Source: Laburnicola sp. R22_1 (Eukaryota > Ascomycota > Dothideomycetes > Pleosporales > Didymosphaeriaceae). From it: a stretch of 64,000 bases of DNA. Where the stretch lies: NCBI GenBank assembly GCA_014281115.1, contig JACONQ010000006.1:3534001-3598000 (forward strand), given 5' to 3'. Numbering within the stretch: the first letter of the stretch is position 1; the number at the start of each line of letters is the position of its first letter. This document shows, piece after piece, positions 22,100-32,987 of this stretch. A program made the position numbers and the translations under genes. The notes below the pieces were generated by a model that searched no databases, was not told the DNA's origin, and was given only the letters and a program-made list of their open reading frames with translations.

Positions 22100-25057
22100 A
22101 TGAGCACGCCTGCCGCGGGCGAGCACGAGCATCGCCAGCATGCCTCGTCTGAAGCGGGCGAAGCCAGCCACGACCAACACGACCCGCGCGACCAGCACAA
22201 CCAAGCCTGGATCCTGCCATCCGACGCATCCACTGACAACAACGCTCCCCGCGCGACCCTCTTCTCTCCTGGCCGGCCAGCCAGGCTGTCTGAAGCATCG
22301 CCAGAGCACACCGCCAGCGCCACCCCTCCCCATGTGGCCAGCTCATCCACCTCCAACTCTTCACGCCCGCTGGCCTCGCTTGCGAGTGTCGCCAGCATGA
22401 AACGCAACCACAGAATGCGCGCCTCGGAGGACCCACCGCCTATTGTGCAGTTTAGCACCCAGATACCGAGCGCCCAAAAGGCCACCGATGACCCCACCAC
22501 CGCTCTGGATACCAAGGCTACCAGAGAGGCCCGCGGCCGCGATTACACCACCCTCATCACCCTCAGTCGACTGTTTGCCGGAGACACTATGCCCAGCTCG
22601 CGCACCCCTTCATACAACCACGCCACCGGGCCGTTGTATATGCGAGGTAGCTAGCCACCGAGTGTAGAGCTGTTATGCTGTGTACTGACTGGGACAGCAT
22701 CCGGCGACTCAATTCCCCTCCCCGACCACCTCTATACCCGCGGCCTGCTCGAGGGCCGCCACTCCGACATCACCATCATTGCCTTTGGCCAGCGATACCA
22801 CCTGCACCGCCTGATCCTCGACCGTGCCCCGTTCTTCACCACCGCCCTGTCGGAGCCCTGGATAGAGAGCCAGTCCAAGGAAGTCAAGTTGTATCCCGAG
22901 GACATTGACAGCAGCATCACGCCGGCAGCCTTTGAGCTGGCCATCAAGCGGCTATATGGCGTCGACATTTCCAACGAGTGCGATGTCGAGGCCATTGGCC
23001 TGTTTGCAACGGGCTGTTGGCTGGAGATGCAGGATCTGATTGACATGGCCATCGAGTCCATTCTCCGCCACATGACACCCGAGCTGCTGGGACCGCTGAT
23101 CCGCTTGGTCACATCCAACTACTACGGCCGCTCGGGGGACCGTATTCTAGAGTCGGCCAAGGCCATGTTGAGCCGCAACGGCTGGGAGATGCCGCTGAAA
23201 TTTTGGGACGGCATGCCAGGCGACATTATACGCGAGCTGGTTGCCTCGGATGGTTTTTACGTCGACAGCGAGTGGGACCGTTGGGTGCTCGCCAAACGCC
23301 TTTTGGACCGCAGGCTGCGCCAAGCCGCTGTTGACGCTGGACTCATGCAGCGAGGTCAGAGGCCAATTCCAAAGATACCTGATGCCTCCTCCTTGATGGC
23401 TGTGCGCTTCGATGGACCCTACCGCCAGAATTCTCTCAGCATGCAGCCGGGGACGGATGCCCAGAGCAACTGGCTCGCTCTGTACTCGGATCCCGACATT
23501 GACCGTATCCTGGTCTTGTTGGACGACGGCATCCACTACATTCACATGGAGTACGAGCAACTAGAGTACATACGGAAGGCGCGCGATATTTTCGGCTTGC
23601 CAATCATGCCGGACAGGGTCATCTCGAATGCGCTGTGGCAACAACTAGAACTCCGGCAAAAGGTTCTCAACGCAGACGACTCCTCGCAAGAACTAGGACT
23701 ATGCAAGAAACCACCAGAGCCGGCTACAATCAACGAGGGAACCAAGGCTGAAGGGGGCAATGCATCCAAGGGCAAACAGAGAGCGACTGCGCAGCATCCC
23801 GACGAAGATGAGCCGGATACGGATTCGGGCAGTTGGAATGGCACCAGCAAGCCTCGTAAATTCTGGATACCAAGCTCAGACTGCAACATTGTACTGGGCA
23901 ACGGCGCAGACCCCGTAGTTACAACATCCAGTTCGTTTCAACGTCACGCGACGCGACTGTCTGCAACGATACAACGAGAAGATGCACAATGGGCCACTGA
24001 CTTTGCGTCTTCACCAAGCACCATGGCGAACCCGAACACACGGACGGACCACGGGCGACCTATATCTGCTGGTGGGAGTAACGCCGGCCAGCCGAAACCC
24101 ATTGCTTATACAGAGTTTCCGCCGTTCCGCTTCGCTGCCGAGTTTACCAACCCTCACTTCCTCAAAGAGAAGAAGCGAGTGTATTCACGGACTGTATCAT
24201 ACGCGGGGTCGCTTTGGAACATTTATATCCAGAAAGTTAGGTCTGCCAAAAATGTACAGCTTGGAGTGTATCTCCACCGCGCCAAGGAACGCGAAGCGGA
24301 CGACACTCATGCGAATGGCGTCAGTCACTCAGTTGATGAGAGAATAGGGCAGCTTGAGAGGGAGATGTCGCTGCGCAGTGGACGTCGGGAGCGCCGACGT
24401 AGTGGTCGAGCTCCACCCATGGACCAGGCGAACGAAGAGGATACCAGTGGCAGCGGAGGCGATCCAGATGGCACTCTTGTCTCCACCCGCTCCCGGAATC
24501 CAATATTCTCGACTAGTTCGCTCGTTGGTCGTAGAAGTGGCAATATCCCTCTGTTATCATCTACTCAGGGACACGGCCAGTTCCAGTTCCCAACCCTTAC
24601 CTCACCGCAGATAGATGGCGAGGGAGCCGCCGACTCACCTCTTTCCCCTCTAGCGATAGAGGGTGTTTCGGACGATCCGACCAATTATTCTGATGAGGAT
24701 AATGATGACGACGATGACGACCTACAAGCCTCGTCGTACCAGAATCCTTCGCTGTCCCAGCGCAAAACACGGGTAGCGGTGTCGACGCTACCAACCTATG
24801 TTGATGCTCGACCAACTATCAAAACGTACTTCAAAATATACAGTCCGTCGAAGGGCGGCAGGATGCTGAGCATATACGAGAGTGCACCCGATCGGTTCAA
24901 CTTCAGCCAGAGCTGGGGCTGGAAGAGCAGCACGTTGATGCTGGACGAAGGTGCGCTCACTGGGGGTGCCGTAGAGTCCTCTGCTCCCGAAGAGGCGATC
25001 CCAGGCAAGAAGGGCGAGGGGAAACTCAGGTTTATGGTGGTCATTGGCAATCTCTAG
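22100..25057 (+). CDS. BTB/POZ-domain protein, large, disordered tail
   Basis: Exons 22100-22646 and 22698-25057 encode 968 residues. The first 180 residues are low in complexity (Ser, Pro, His, Asp). A BTB fold follows from about residue 198 to 300 (GRHSDITIIAFGQRYHLHR, then ILDRAPFFTTAL). It runs into a BACK-like helical region and then a conserved stretch to about 420 (DIDRILVLLDDGIHYIHMEYEQ is part of it). A second conserved block begins near PPFRFAAEF. An acidic Asp run lies near residue 849, and a last conserved block, including a KTYFKIY-like strand, ends the protein. The layout resembles the fungal germ-cell-less-type BTB proteins. A substrate adaptor role with Cullin-3 is known for some BTB proteins but is not shown here. 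Confidence 0.8.
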
Positions 25058-26176
25058 GAGACTCGTGTATATGATATGGTGCAGCGGCGCGTACAATGCC
25101 GAGTACCTTTATGACTTTTTTATTTGCTACACGATACCAGAACGAGTACGGCGTATGTAGTTGGGTGCATTCCAAGGTTAGCGGTTGGGTCTCTTTCGCG
25201 AGGTGTTTGGGCGAGGGTCGGTAATGACTTTGTATGAACTTTTTCCTTTTCTTACATTTTACGAACGCCGATTATTTGGTTGCAACACTCTTGTCTGGAA
25301 TCTGTTTGAGCACTATGGGATTGGGTGTTTGGGCTGGGCATGGGCGATTGGGAGGTTGGGGGGAACAACGTCCGCCGGGATGGAATTGACTGCGCCGTCC
25401 GTGTGCAGGTGCGGCTGTGATTATGGGACCCGCATACGGAGAGAGCTGGACCGCCACATAACGCGGATACCAACATGCGCACTTCCAAGCGAAACTAGGC
25501 GTCTGAGGGTCTGACGACGTTTGCCATGTTGGCGCTCCGGCGGCACGGCGGCACGGTGGCACGGCGGGTACAGGGTGGGTACAGCCTACAGTCTAGGCTT
25601 GAAGGGGCAGCTGTTTTGAAGATAGATGTTTTCCTCATCAACCTCTCGGTTGTGCGTGCTAACTCTCTGACAAGTTGGGTGCGCTTCAAAGACGCCGGAG
25701 TCTCGCTATTGAATAGCTTCTGGCATAGCACGCACACCGTTCATCGCTTCCCGTCAAAGGGAGAGCTAAGACTGACGCCGTCCTGTATTTTTTGGCCTAT
25801 TTCTCGAATGCGTTGTCACTGTCAGCACTTGCAACCATAACGCTTTGGTAACGGTATGTGCGCTAATTTGTACAAGGATCTTAGAGGGCTCTTTCGCTCT
25901 CCTGCGGACCGGACCCAATCATCTGGCCTATGCCCTGAGTGCGGCCCAGCCCGAAGACTTGGGCGCTTCTGAAACCATGGCATTGGATAGAACCCGGCAA
26001 ACATTATCCAGAAGGGGAATCTTTCACAGTTGCGTTTGGGGGCCGCTCTGTGAAGCTGTGCCACGAGCGTGGTCGAGAGACATCTCGCCATGAGGGGGCT
26101 CTGTCCTTCACTTGTCTCGTCCTCATCCTCTTCTTATCGTCTTGCTTGAACTGCAGCCAAGACCGAGCTTGTCAAG
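25058..26176. other. Intergenic, no gene seen
   Basis: Short open frames on both strands overlap each other and none has family resemblance. A run of GGCACGG words occurs near 25540-25570. Nothing else stands out. Confidence 0.5.
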
Positions 26177-27498
26177 ATGGCTCAACATGATGTCGATGGG
26201 TCTGGTCAACACATGGAGGCTGTCAGCCCACTGTCCAGCCCTGCAATCCCACCGACAAGACACCCGTCTGCCATGTCGGAGATGATGATAAATACGCCTC
26301 CAATACCTGTGGAACATGCAATAGATTCGTAAGTATGAGTTCCAATTCGCTCTTGGAACAGGCGATGGACCACTTCGTCTATCGAGTCGATCAATATCTC
26401 TAACACGAAGACGTTGTAGATACGGTACGCACGGCGGCGACAAGAAGTACCAGCCCGACGCATATGCCTATTTTTCTGCGCCAGAAGCTGTCGACCAGAA
26501 TCCACCACAGTATCCTTATGGTGGTCCGCCGCCTGGATCCCCCCCCCCCACCGCAATTCGCGCATGCGGAACAGTATCAGCACAACAACGGAAAAACCGA
26601 TACCGTCGCCAACGAGGCCGCCGTCCCGCCGTCCAAAGATGAGCCCAAAATTCTTGGTATGCGAAAACGGCCATTTTATATTACGCTCTTCGGCGTTGTC
26701 GCACTATTACTTCTAGCTATCGGGTTGGGCGTGGGATTAGGCGTAGGTTTAAACAAGGGCAAGAAATCGTACGCGATCGATCTGTACGTGCATCTATCAA
26801 GAAGGCTAACGGTTGTTTCAGTGACGAAGCCATTTTGGATCCCTTTTGCAAGAGTAAGCCCGACCTTTGCATCGGCGGGGCGCTCGATTCAAAATACTAC
26901 TCTACCAAGGGCGCTTTCAATGGGTCTGGTATTGCCTTGGCGGGTGAGTCCTGGAACAACAATGTGTACCGTCTTTTTACGGTCTATTTTCAGCACCACT
27001 CTGGCGATATCCGGTACATGCAGTATACAAAGGACAGGAAGTGGGAGGGCGGCACGGGCTCCGAGACTATTGCCAAGGATGCGAAGAATGGAACGCAAAT
27101 CTCAGCGGTGGCATACCAGCTAAACGATACTGCATACGTAAGCTCGTCTGATGCATTCGTTGCTATTGCTAACGGTGTATTCCTTTCAGAACCACCTCTT
27201 TTATGTTTCGAAAGAGAACAAGGTCCGCCAGCGCATCTTGACCAACGCCACCAATCTTTGGGTAGATGGGCCTGTCAGCGACATGAACCTCGACGTGTAC
27301 GACTTGCCCAGTGTCGGCCTACAAGCCTGCTACAAGGGCAACTTTTATGGCGACTCGGACTACAAGAAATTCCCCACGGCCGACGGAGAAGAAAACACGG
27401 TCCCATTCGACGACGAGGTTAAAGGCATCAACCTCTGGTTCCCAAGCGACGAATCGACTTACCAGCATTATGCATGTACAAGTCGAGTCAGCTGCTAA
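26177..27498 (+). pseudogene. Membrane-anchored lectin-like protein, frame broken at an 11-C run
   Basis: Four exons fit: 26177-26328, 26420-26783, 26822-27137 and 27190-27498. The N-terminal part is cytosol-like and rich in Pro, Tyr and Gln. A single membrane helix (LFGVVALLLLAIGLGVGLGV) follows. The external part has blades like those of fungal fucose-type lectins (SWNNNVYRLF, GDIRYMQY, HLFYVSKENKVRQRI). Exon 1 and the start of exon 2 are in one frame; everything after the C run at 26539-26549 is in the next frame. Ten C residues would keep one frame. Both halves look like real protein, so this is either an assembly error, a length-variable tract or a recent mutation. It is marked as a pseudogene for the sequence as given. 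The last exon abuts the permease relic. Confidence 0.65.
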
Positions 27499-28642
27499 AG
27501 AAGGATAAAGTTCAGACGGGACGACGCGTCTTGCTCGCTTATGGCATGCAGTTTATGAGTACGTATAATCTACCCCAAAACGAAGGATAAAAAATTGCTA
27601 ATAACAGCCCACATATAGACCAAATGGGCAGTATTAATTTAGTAGTGTACTATATCACATCCGTGTTGATGCTCAATGTTGGACTCGACCAGAATCTTTC
27701 ACTTCTTCTGAGGGACGTTATTAATCTCATATAAATCTGCAAACAAGAGAACAAATTATAAAATAAACCACCAAGCTGATCCATCAAAGGTTCTTCATCG
27801 GCTCCCTCTACCCCACCTTCTTCCTCGACCGAATCGGCCGACGAAACCCCATGATATGGGGCTCCATCGGCATGGCCATCTCCATGATGATGATCTCCAT
27901 CCTCCTAAGCTTTCAAGACCGCGGAGGTGCCCTCGCCAAGTCAACCTCGTCCGCAAGTGTTGTAAGCCCTCCCCAATCCTACACACCTTAACCCAACCTA
28001 ACACCCCCGCAGGCATTCTTCTTCACCTTAAGCCTCGCCCCAACCCTAATCGCACGACATAGTACATGCTCATCTTCGGCGCAACAGCAAATTGCATCCC
28101 CTGGGTCTACGTGCCCGAGATCCTCCCCCTGCACGTGCGCGCCCAAGGCACCGCCGTCGGCATCTCCGCAAACTGGATATGGAATTTCTTCGTCGTCATG
28201 GTGACGCCTGCGTTGCTTCATAATCTCAAGTGGAAGGGGGTACCCCATTTTCATGTGTCTGAATTTTTCGTTTGTGCCGCTTGTTGTAAGTCTTGACCGA
28301 CCGCCACTGCCTGCCCGTTCGAATTCCCTTCCCGTTGTTTATTCATCGCGCTAATGAAGGGATTTTTAGTACTTTTGTTATCCGGAGACGTCGAATCTTA
28401 CGCTCGAGGAGATTGATTGGTTGTTTTATGAGGGTGGGGCTGTGAAGAGGAGTATGAGGGTTGAGAGGTATGGGTGGAGGCTGGGGCTGTGGGGGGTGCG
28501 GAGAAGACGGGTGTTGTTGAGCGGGCGGAGGATGGGGATCGTTGACGTGGGCTTGGGGGTGTTGGGGGCGCATGTGTGGGTGAGGTTGAAAAAAGGAGAC
28601 CTCGCGAGATGTGGAACAAGTGTCATCATCGATACAGAGTAG
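27499..28642 (+). pseudogene. C-terminal half of an MFS sugar transporter, decayed
   Basis: The relic starts directly after the lectin-like stop, in the middle of a sugar-permease fold; the first six helices are absent. Recognisable parts are AYGMQFM, YYITSVLMLNVGLDQNLSLL, GSLYPTFFLDRIGRR, NCIPWVYVPEILPLHVRAQG and CYPETSNLTLEEIDWLF. Introns still fit at 27559-27618 and 27962-28012. The donor expected at 27731 reads ATAAAT instead of GTAAAT, and a second expected donor near 28028 reads TTAAGC. A run of five G at 28236-28240 shifts the frame (four would keep it). The C-terminal tail after the last helix runs open to a stop at 28642. Loss of the N-terminal half plus splice and frame damage argue for a dead copy. 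Confidence 0.75.
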
Positions 28643-30006
28643 TTGGTCTAGAGTTATGTTTTGGACTTGCAGATGGGGCGGAAGCTGTTAGGATCAAATG
28701 TATTTGAGGGTAATTTAGTTTCTGCGTGTGATTGGTTGTTTGCGCAGCCCTATGCGCATTGACTGCACCTGGGCATGTCGCCGACTCCGGAATCCAGGAA
28801 TGGACGGACAACCTTGGACAGGTTAATTAATAGGAGCCCAATGTTGGGAATAATATATGAATATGTCGCGCAACCTCTATTCGGTTGAGGTTTTCGAACC
28901 TTGGGACCTCGGAAGAGGCATTTTCACGTGAGATGGTCGTTTTGAAATCACGTGGACGCCAGCCATCCATGGATGCACGGAGAAGCGATGCATGGACGCC
29001 ACGACGTCAAGACACGCCAGCAACACCAGTCTATCCAGCGTTTGCCCACCCGAGGTTTCTTCAATATAGCACTCTTCACGCGAGGTCAGCAAAAACCACA
29101 CCATCATTGACTTACGCCACAACATCGCAGTCGGAGCCGGCAGGTCGCCCCGAACAAGCCGACACGCACGCACAAGCGCGACGGTCGGACCATAGCTCGA
29201 CCACAAGCGATTCACATTGCCTCATGCAAGGCGCACGTTTGCATTTGGAGAGCTCATTCAGTCCCGCCAAGCACGCCCAATCATACGATCAATGCACGAC
29301 TTTGTGCGGGAAATAATTGAATCCAACGCCCGTATATGCCTCCCTCGCCTGGCCATCAATCTAAATGTATCCCAACACCACATACTTGGTATCGGCTGTG
29401 CCTGGAATCGCTTCTCGCGATAAACATGCATGCGCGACCAATCTGAGTCCCTTTGGCCCGGAGGCACACCACTTGCGCCATCTCATGTTGGATCTAGCTT
29501 ATATCAAAAGCCCACGATCCGGCCATGGGCAGACACCCCCCGCCCGGTTCACGATGCTGGTGTTCCGCGTCTCCCTGTGGCGATCACTGCCAAGTCTGGA
29601 ATATTGACCATTCACGTCGAAGTTTAGTGCCACAACACCGTTTTAGCCGCTTTTATCCATATCACCCGGCCCCGTGGAGGTGCGGCTACCGGGCCCCACC
29701 CCCGGTTCCGCTAAGCAACGAACCTTCGATGCTTCCGGGGGCGTATTCTGGGCGGGGCTGGCATCAAAGCTTCCAGAAGAACTCGATGAGCTCGTGGCGG
29801 GCCAGACGGTCGACGGATAAACTCGACTTTATGCCTATGCCTTGTTTGGTAGCTCGCGTGTACTGGGTACTGAAGCCCTGGTCTATATGAAGACTTGGGT
29901 TGCCCTCCATTCATGCTCTCCAGCTTCGTCCAACCTTTGTCTGCGTTGAACGCTCCTTGTGCTCACTCAATAGAGCTATACATTGTCAACCAAGTCGTTC
30001 ACCAAC
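28643..30006. other. Intergenic upstream of the sugar transporter
   Basis: No gene or repeat is recognised. The last 100 bases before 30007 are a plausible leader. Open frames of 60-140 codons exist but lack starts and coding look. Confidence 0.45.
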
Positions 30007-31741
30007 ATGTCTCTGTACGATGCCAACGTTACGCCGGGCCACTTTAGAGTGGCGGGCAAAGAGTTTCCCAACGTCTCCTGGTGGAAGAAGCCGAACCTAA
30101 GATCTTGCTACTTCCTACTCTCCCTCGCTATCTTGACCAGTGCCACCAATGGATATGATGGATCTATGGTTAACGGTCTCCTTTCGTTGGACCAGTTTAC
30201 TGATTGTGAGCATTCTTTATCTGGACATGGATGAACAGTAGCTGATGCAGCATAGACATGCGCAATCCGTCTGGATCTATCAAGGGTCTTTTCTCCGGCA
30301 TCATGTCCCTCGGCTCTCTCATCGCTCTACCCATTACTCCATACATTGCTGACATAATGGGCCGGCGATGGGGTATCTGCATTGGCTCTATCGTCATGAT
30401 TTTCGCCGTCGTTCTCCAGAGCGCCTCCATAAACTTCCAGATGTTTATCGCCGCACGGTTCTTCCTTGGTTTTGGTGTCGCCATTGCTCACGGATCGGCT
30501 CCACTTCTCATCACTGAGCTTTGCCACCCGCAGCACCGTGCCATCTTTACTACCATCTACAATACAACTTGGTACATGGGTTCGATTGTTGCGGCTTGGC
30601 TCACATATGGTACCAATCGCATTCCCAACGAGTGGTCGTGGCGCATCCCCTCGATCGCCCAGGCTGTGCCGTCCCTCATTCAAATCACCTGTGTCTGGTT
30701 TGTACCAGAATCGCCACGTTGGTACATTTCCAAGGGAAAGCCCGAGCGCGCCCTTGCCGTCCTTGCTAAGGTGCATGCTGAAGGAGACGCCAATGACGAG
30801 GTCGTACAGCTGGAATACGAAGAAATCAAGGAGACTATCGCCATTGAAAAAGAGGCAGAGCAGACTGGCTGGCTCGAGATTTTCAAGACCAAGGGCAACC
30901 GTCACAGATTTATCATTTTGATCTCGGCTGGTTTGTTCTCTCAATGGTCTGGTAACGGACTTGTCTCGTACTACATCACCGGTGTGCTCGACACCATCGG
31001 TATCACGGACCCCGACATGCAGCTCAAGATCAACGGTTGCTTGAACATCTGGAACTGCGTCGTCGCCACCACCATGTGTAAGTCTACCACGAAGAGACCA
31101 GATCCCAACCCAAAGCTAACAAACGAAGGCTTCTTCGTCGAAAAGCTCGGCCGTCGACCACTCTTCCTCGTCTCCACGGCCGGCATGTGCCTGTCCTTTG
31201 TAATCTGGACCATTCTCTCCGAGCGCTTCAACGCCACAAAAGTCAAAGCCAACGGCAGCGCAGTCGTCTTCATGATCTTCCTCTACTACACCTTCTACAA
31301 CATCGCCTGGTCCGGTCTCCTCGTCGGGTACACGGTAGAAATTCTGCCCTACTCGATGCGCGCAAAGGGAATGTGCTACATGTTTGCTTTTGTCGACATC
31401 GCGCTGTTCTTCAACACGTACATCAATCCTGTTGCGCTTGACAACATCGGTTGGAAGTACTACATCGTTTACGTACGTGTCTCTTCTCCGCTCCCGATTG
31501 GGTCGTTTTCTGACTTGTTGACTAGTGCGTCTGGCTCGCGTTCGAACTCGTCGTTGTCTACTTCTTCTACATTGAGACGAAGAACACGCCGTTGGAGGAG
31601 ATTGCTCGACATTTTGATGGGCATGAGGCGTTGGTTGGGGGTGCGGCGGCGACGGAGAAGGGCCGCATTATGGAGGGTGAGATGCGTGAGAAGGACGCGA
31701 AGACTGCGTCTGCTACTGAGGAGCGGGTGGGGTCTTTTTAG
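30007..31741 (+). CDS. MFS sugar transporter (hexose/lactose permease type)
   Basis: This is a plasma-membrane proton-coupled sugar uptake protein of the sugar-porter family. Exons 30007-30205, 30256-31077, 31129-31472 and 31526-31741 encode 526 residues with about twelve helices. Family marks are NGYDGSMVNG in helix 1, IMGRRWG after helix 2, VPESPRWYISKGK before the central loop, the second-half EKLGRRPLF, and IETKNTPLEEIARHFDG at the end of helix 12. The tail is short, hydrophilic and probably cytosolic. It is complete, in contrast to the damaged permease 1.4 kb upstream. The two belong to different subgroups, judging by their second-half motifs, so this is probably not a simple tandem duplication. 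The substrate cannot be told from sequence alone. Confidence 0.92.
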
Positions 31742-32987
31742 GTGCGAAAGCGCGATGGGGGTGAAGATAGATCCACGTGTTGTGCGATGTGCTAACGGTT
31801 CAAGAGTACTGTATACCCTGTTATGCATTTTGAGGTTGTTGTCATGTCGAAGCTCGGTCCTTGTAGTGGTCTTTGTATCGATTCATTTCGACTGCCGGCA
31901 AGCCTAGTACCTAATCACATTGTCCATCTGGGCTAGTAGAAATCTCATGCAGGCAACAGGAATCCCCTGATCCTCCAAGCCTCAAGAACCGTCCAATACC
32001 CTACATTGAACAGCGCGCACACCCTCCATCTGCCGCCCGCCCTTCTCTTTCCTTACCCTGAACATCCCCTCCCCTCCTCCACCACCACAGCACCACTACA
32101 CCTACACCTTCGCACCTGCCCACGCCTCCCTCCAACCCACCTTATCCACGTGGATCTTACCCACTGTCAAAAGAACCCTTCTAGAAGCTCCCCATCGCGG
32201 AAATACCCGCACCCGCACCCGCATCCCCATCCAACCACTTACAGCCCAAAGGGTGAACTCTTATCCGAGCGTCGCCACGTGGGGCGAATTGCGCAAGTGC
32301 AGGGGGATCGGGCGATGGGAATGGCTGGATAAATTATGCGGTGGGGGGCGGGGCTGCGTACATGCATGGGGTGGAGGTGGGGTGAAGGGGCACCTAGGTG
32401 CTGGGGAGGAGAGTTGCTTCGGTTGGGAGGTGTGTGGAACTACGGCAAGGGAAAGTGGCCTTGTGAATACGCCGTAACAACGAGGTGCCTAGATAGGTCT
32501 ATAAATGCTTTCGCAGATGCTTGCATGTGCGGAGAAGAGATTTTTCGCTGCACCTTCAAACGTAGTACGGAACAAGGAACGAAACATCTTTGCGCACAAA
32601 TTCACCACTCTACAAGCAAGACTTGTGGTTTTACTTTTTTTTTACAAATTTTTTTTTTTTTAGCTATTTTTGCTATTTTCCTGTTTTTTTGTAAGTTTAC
32701 TGTTTTACCTTTTTTTTTTTTTTCGGTTAGACGTCCTCACGTCCATCCAGCTCGCAAGTACCATCTTTCAACCATCATATACAAATCGATCCAAACGCCT
32801 TAAAGACACGAAAACACGAAAAAGAGGCTACCACAAGCCCAAACTACGCATACGCATACAAAAACGCAAACACACGCATACAAAACGCAAACACATGCAT
32901 ACAAGCAAAAAAAGCAAAAATACAAGAAACCCCAGCGCGAAACAAACACCATCGTTCATTCCCAGCAGGCGAGCGACAAGGCGAGAA
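31742..32987. other. Intergenic with poly-T and CA-rich repeats
   Basis: Poly-T runs lie at 32635-32665 and 32708-32724. An ACGCATACAAAA / ACGCAAACAC imperfect repeat runs at about 32845-32910. The 31742 gene and the 32988 gene converge here, so only 3' ends are expected. Confidence 0.6.
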
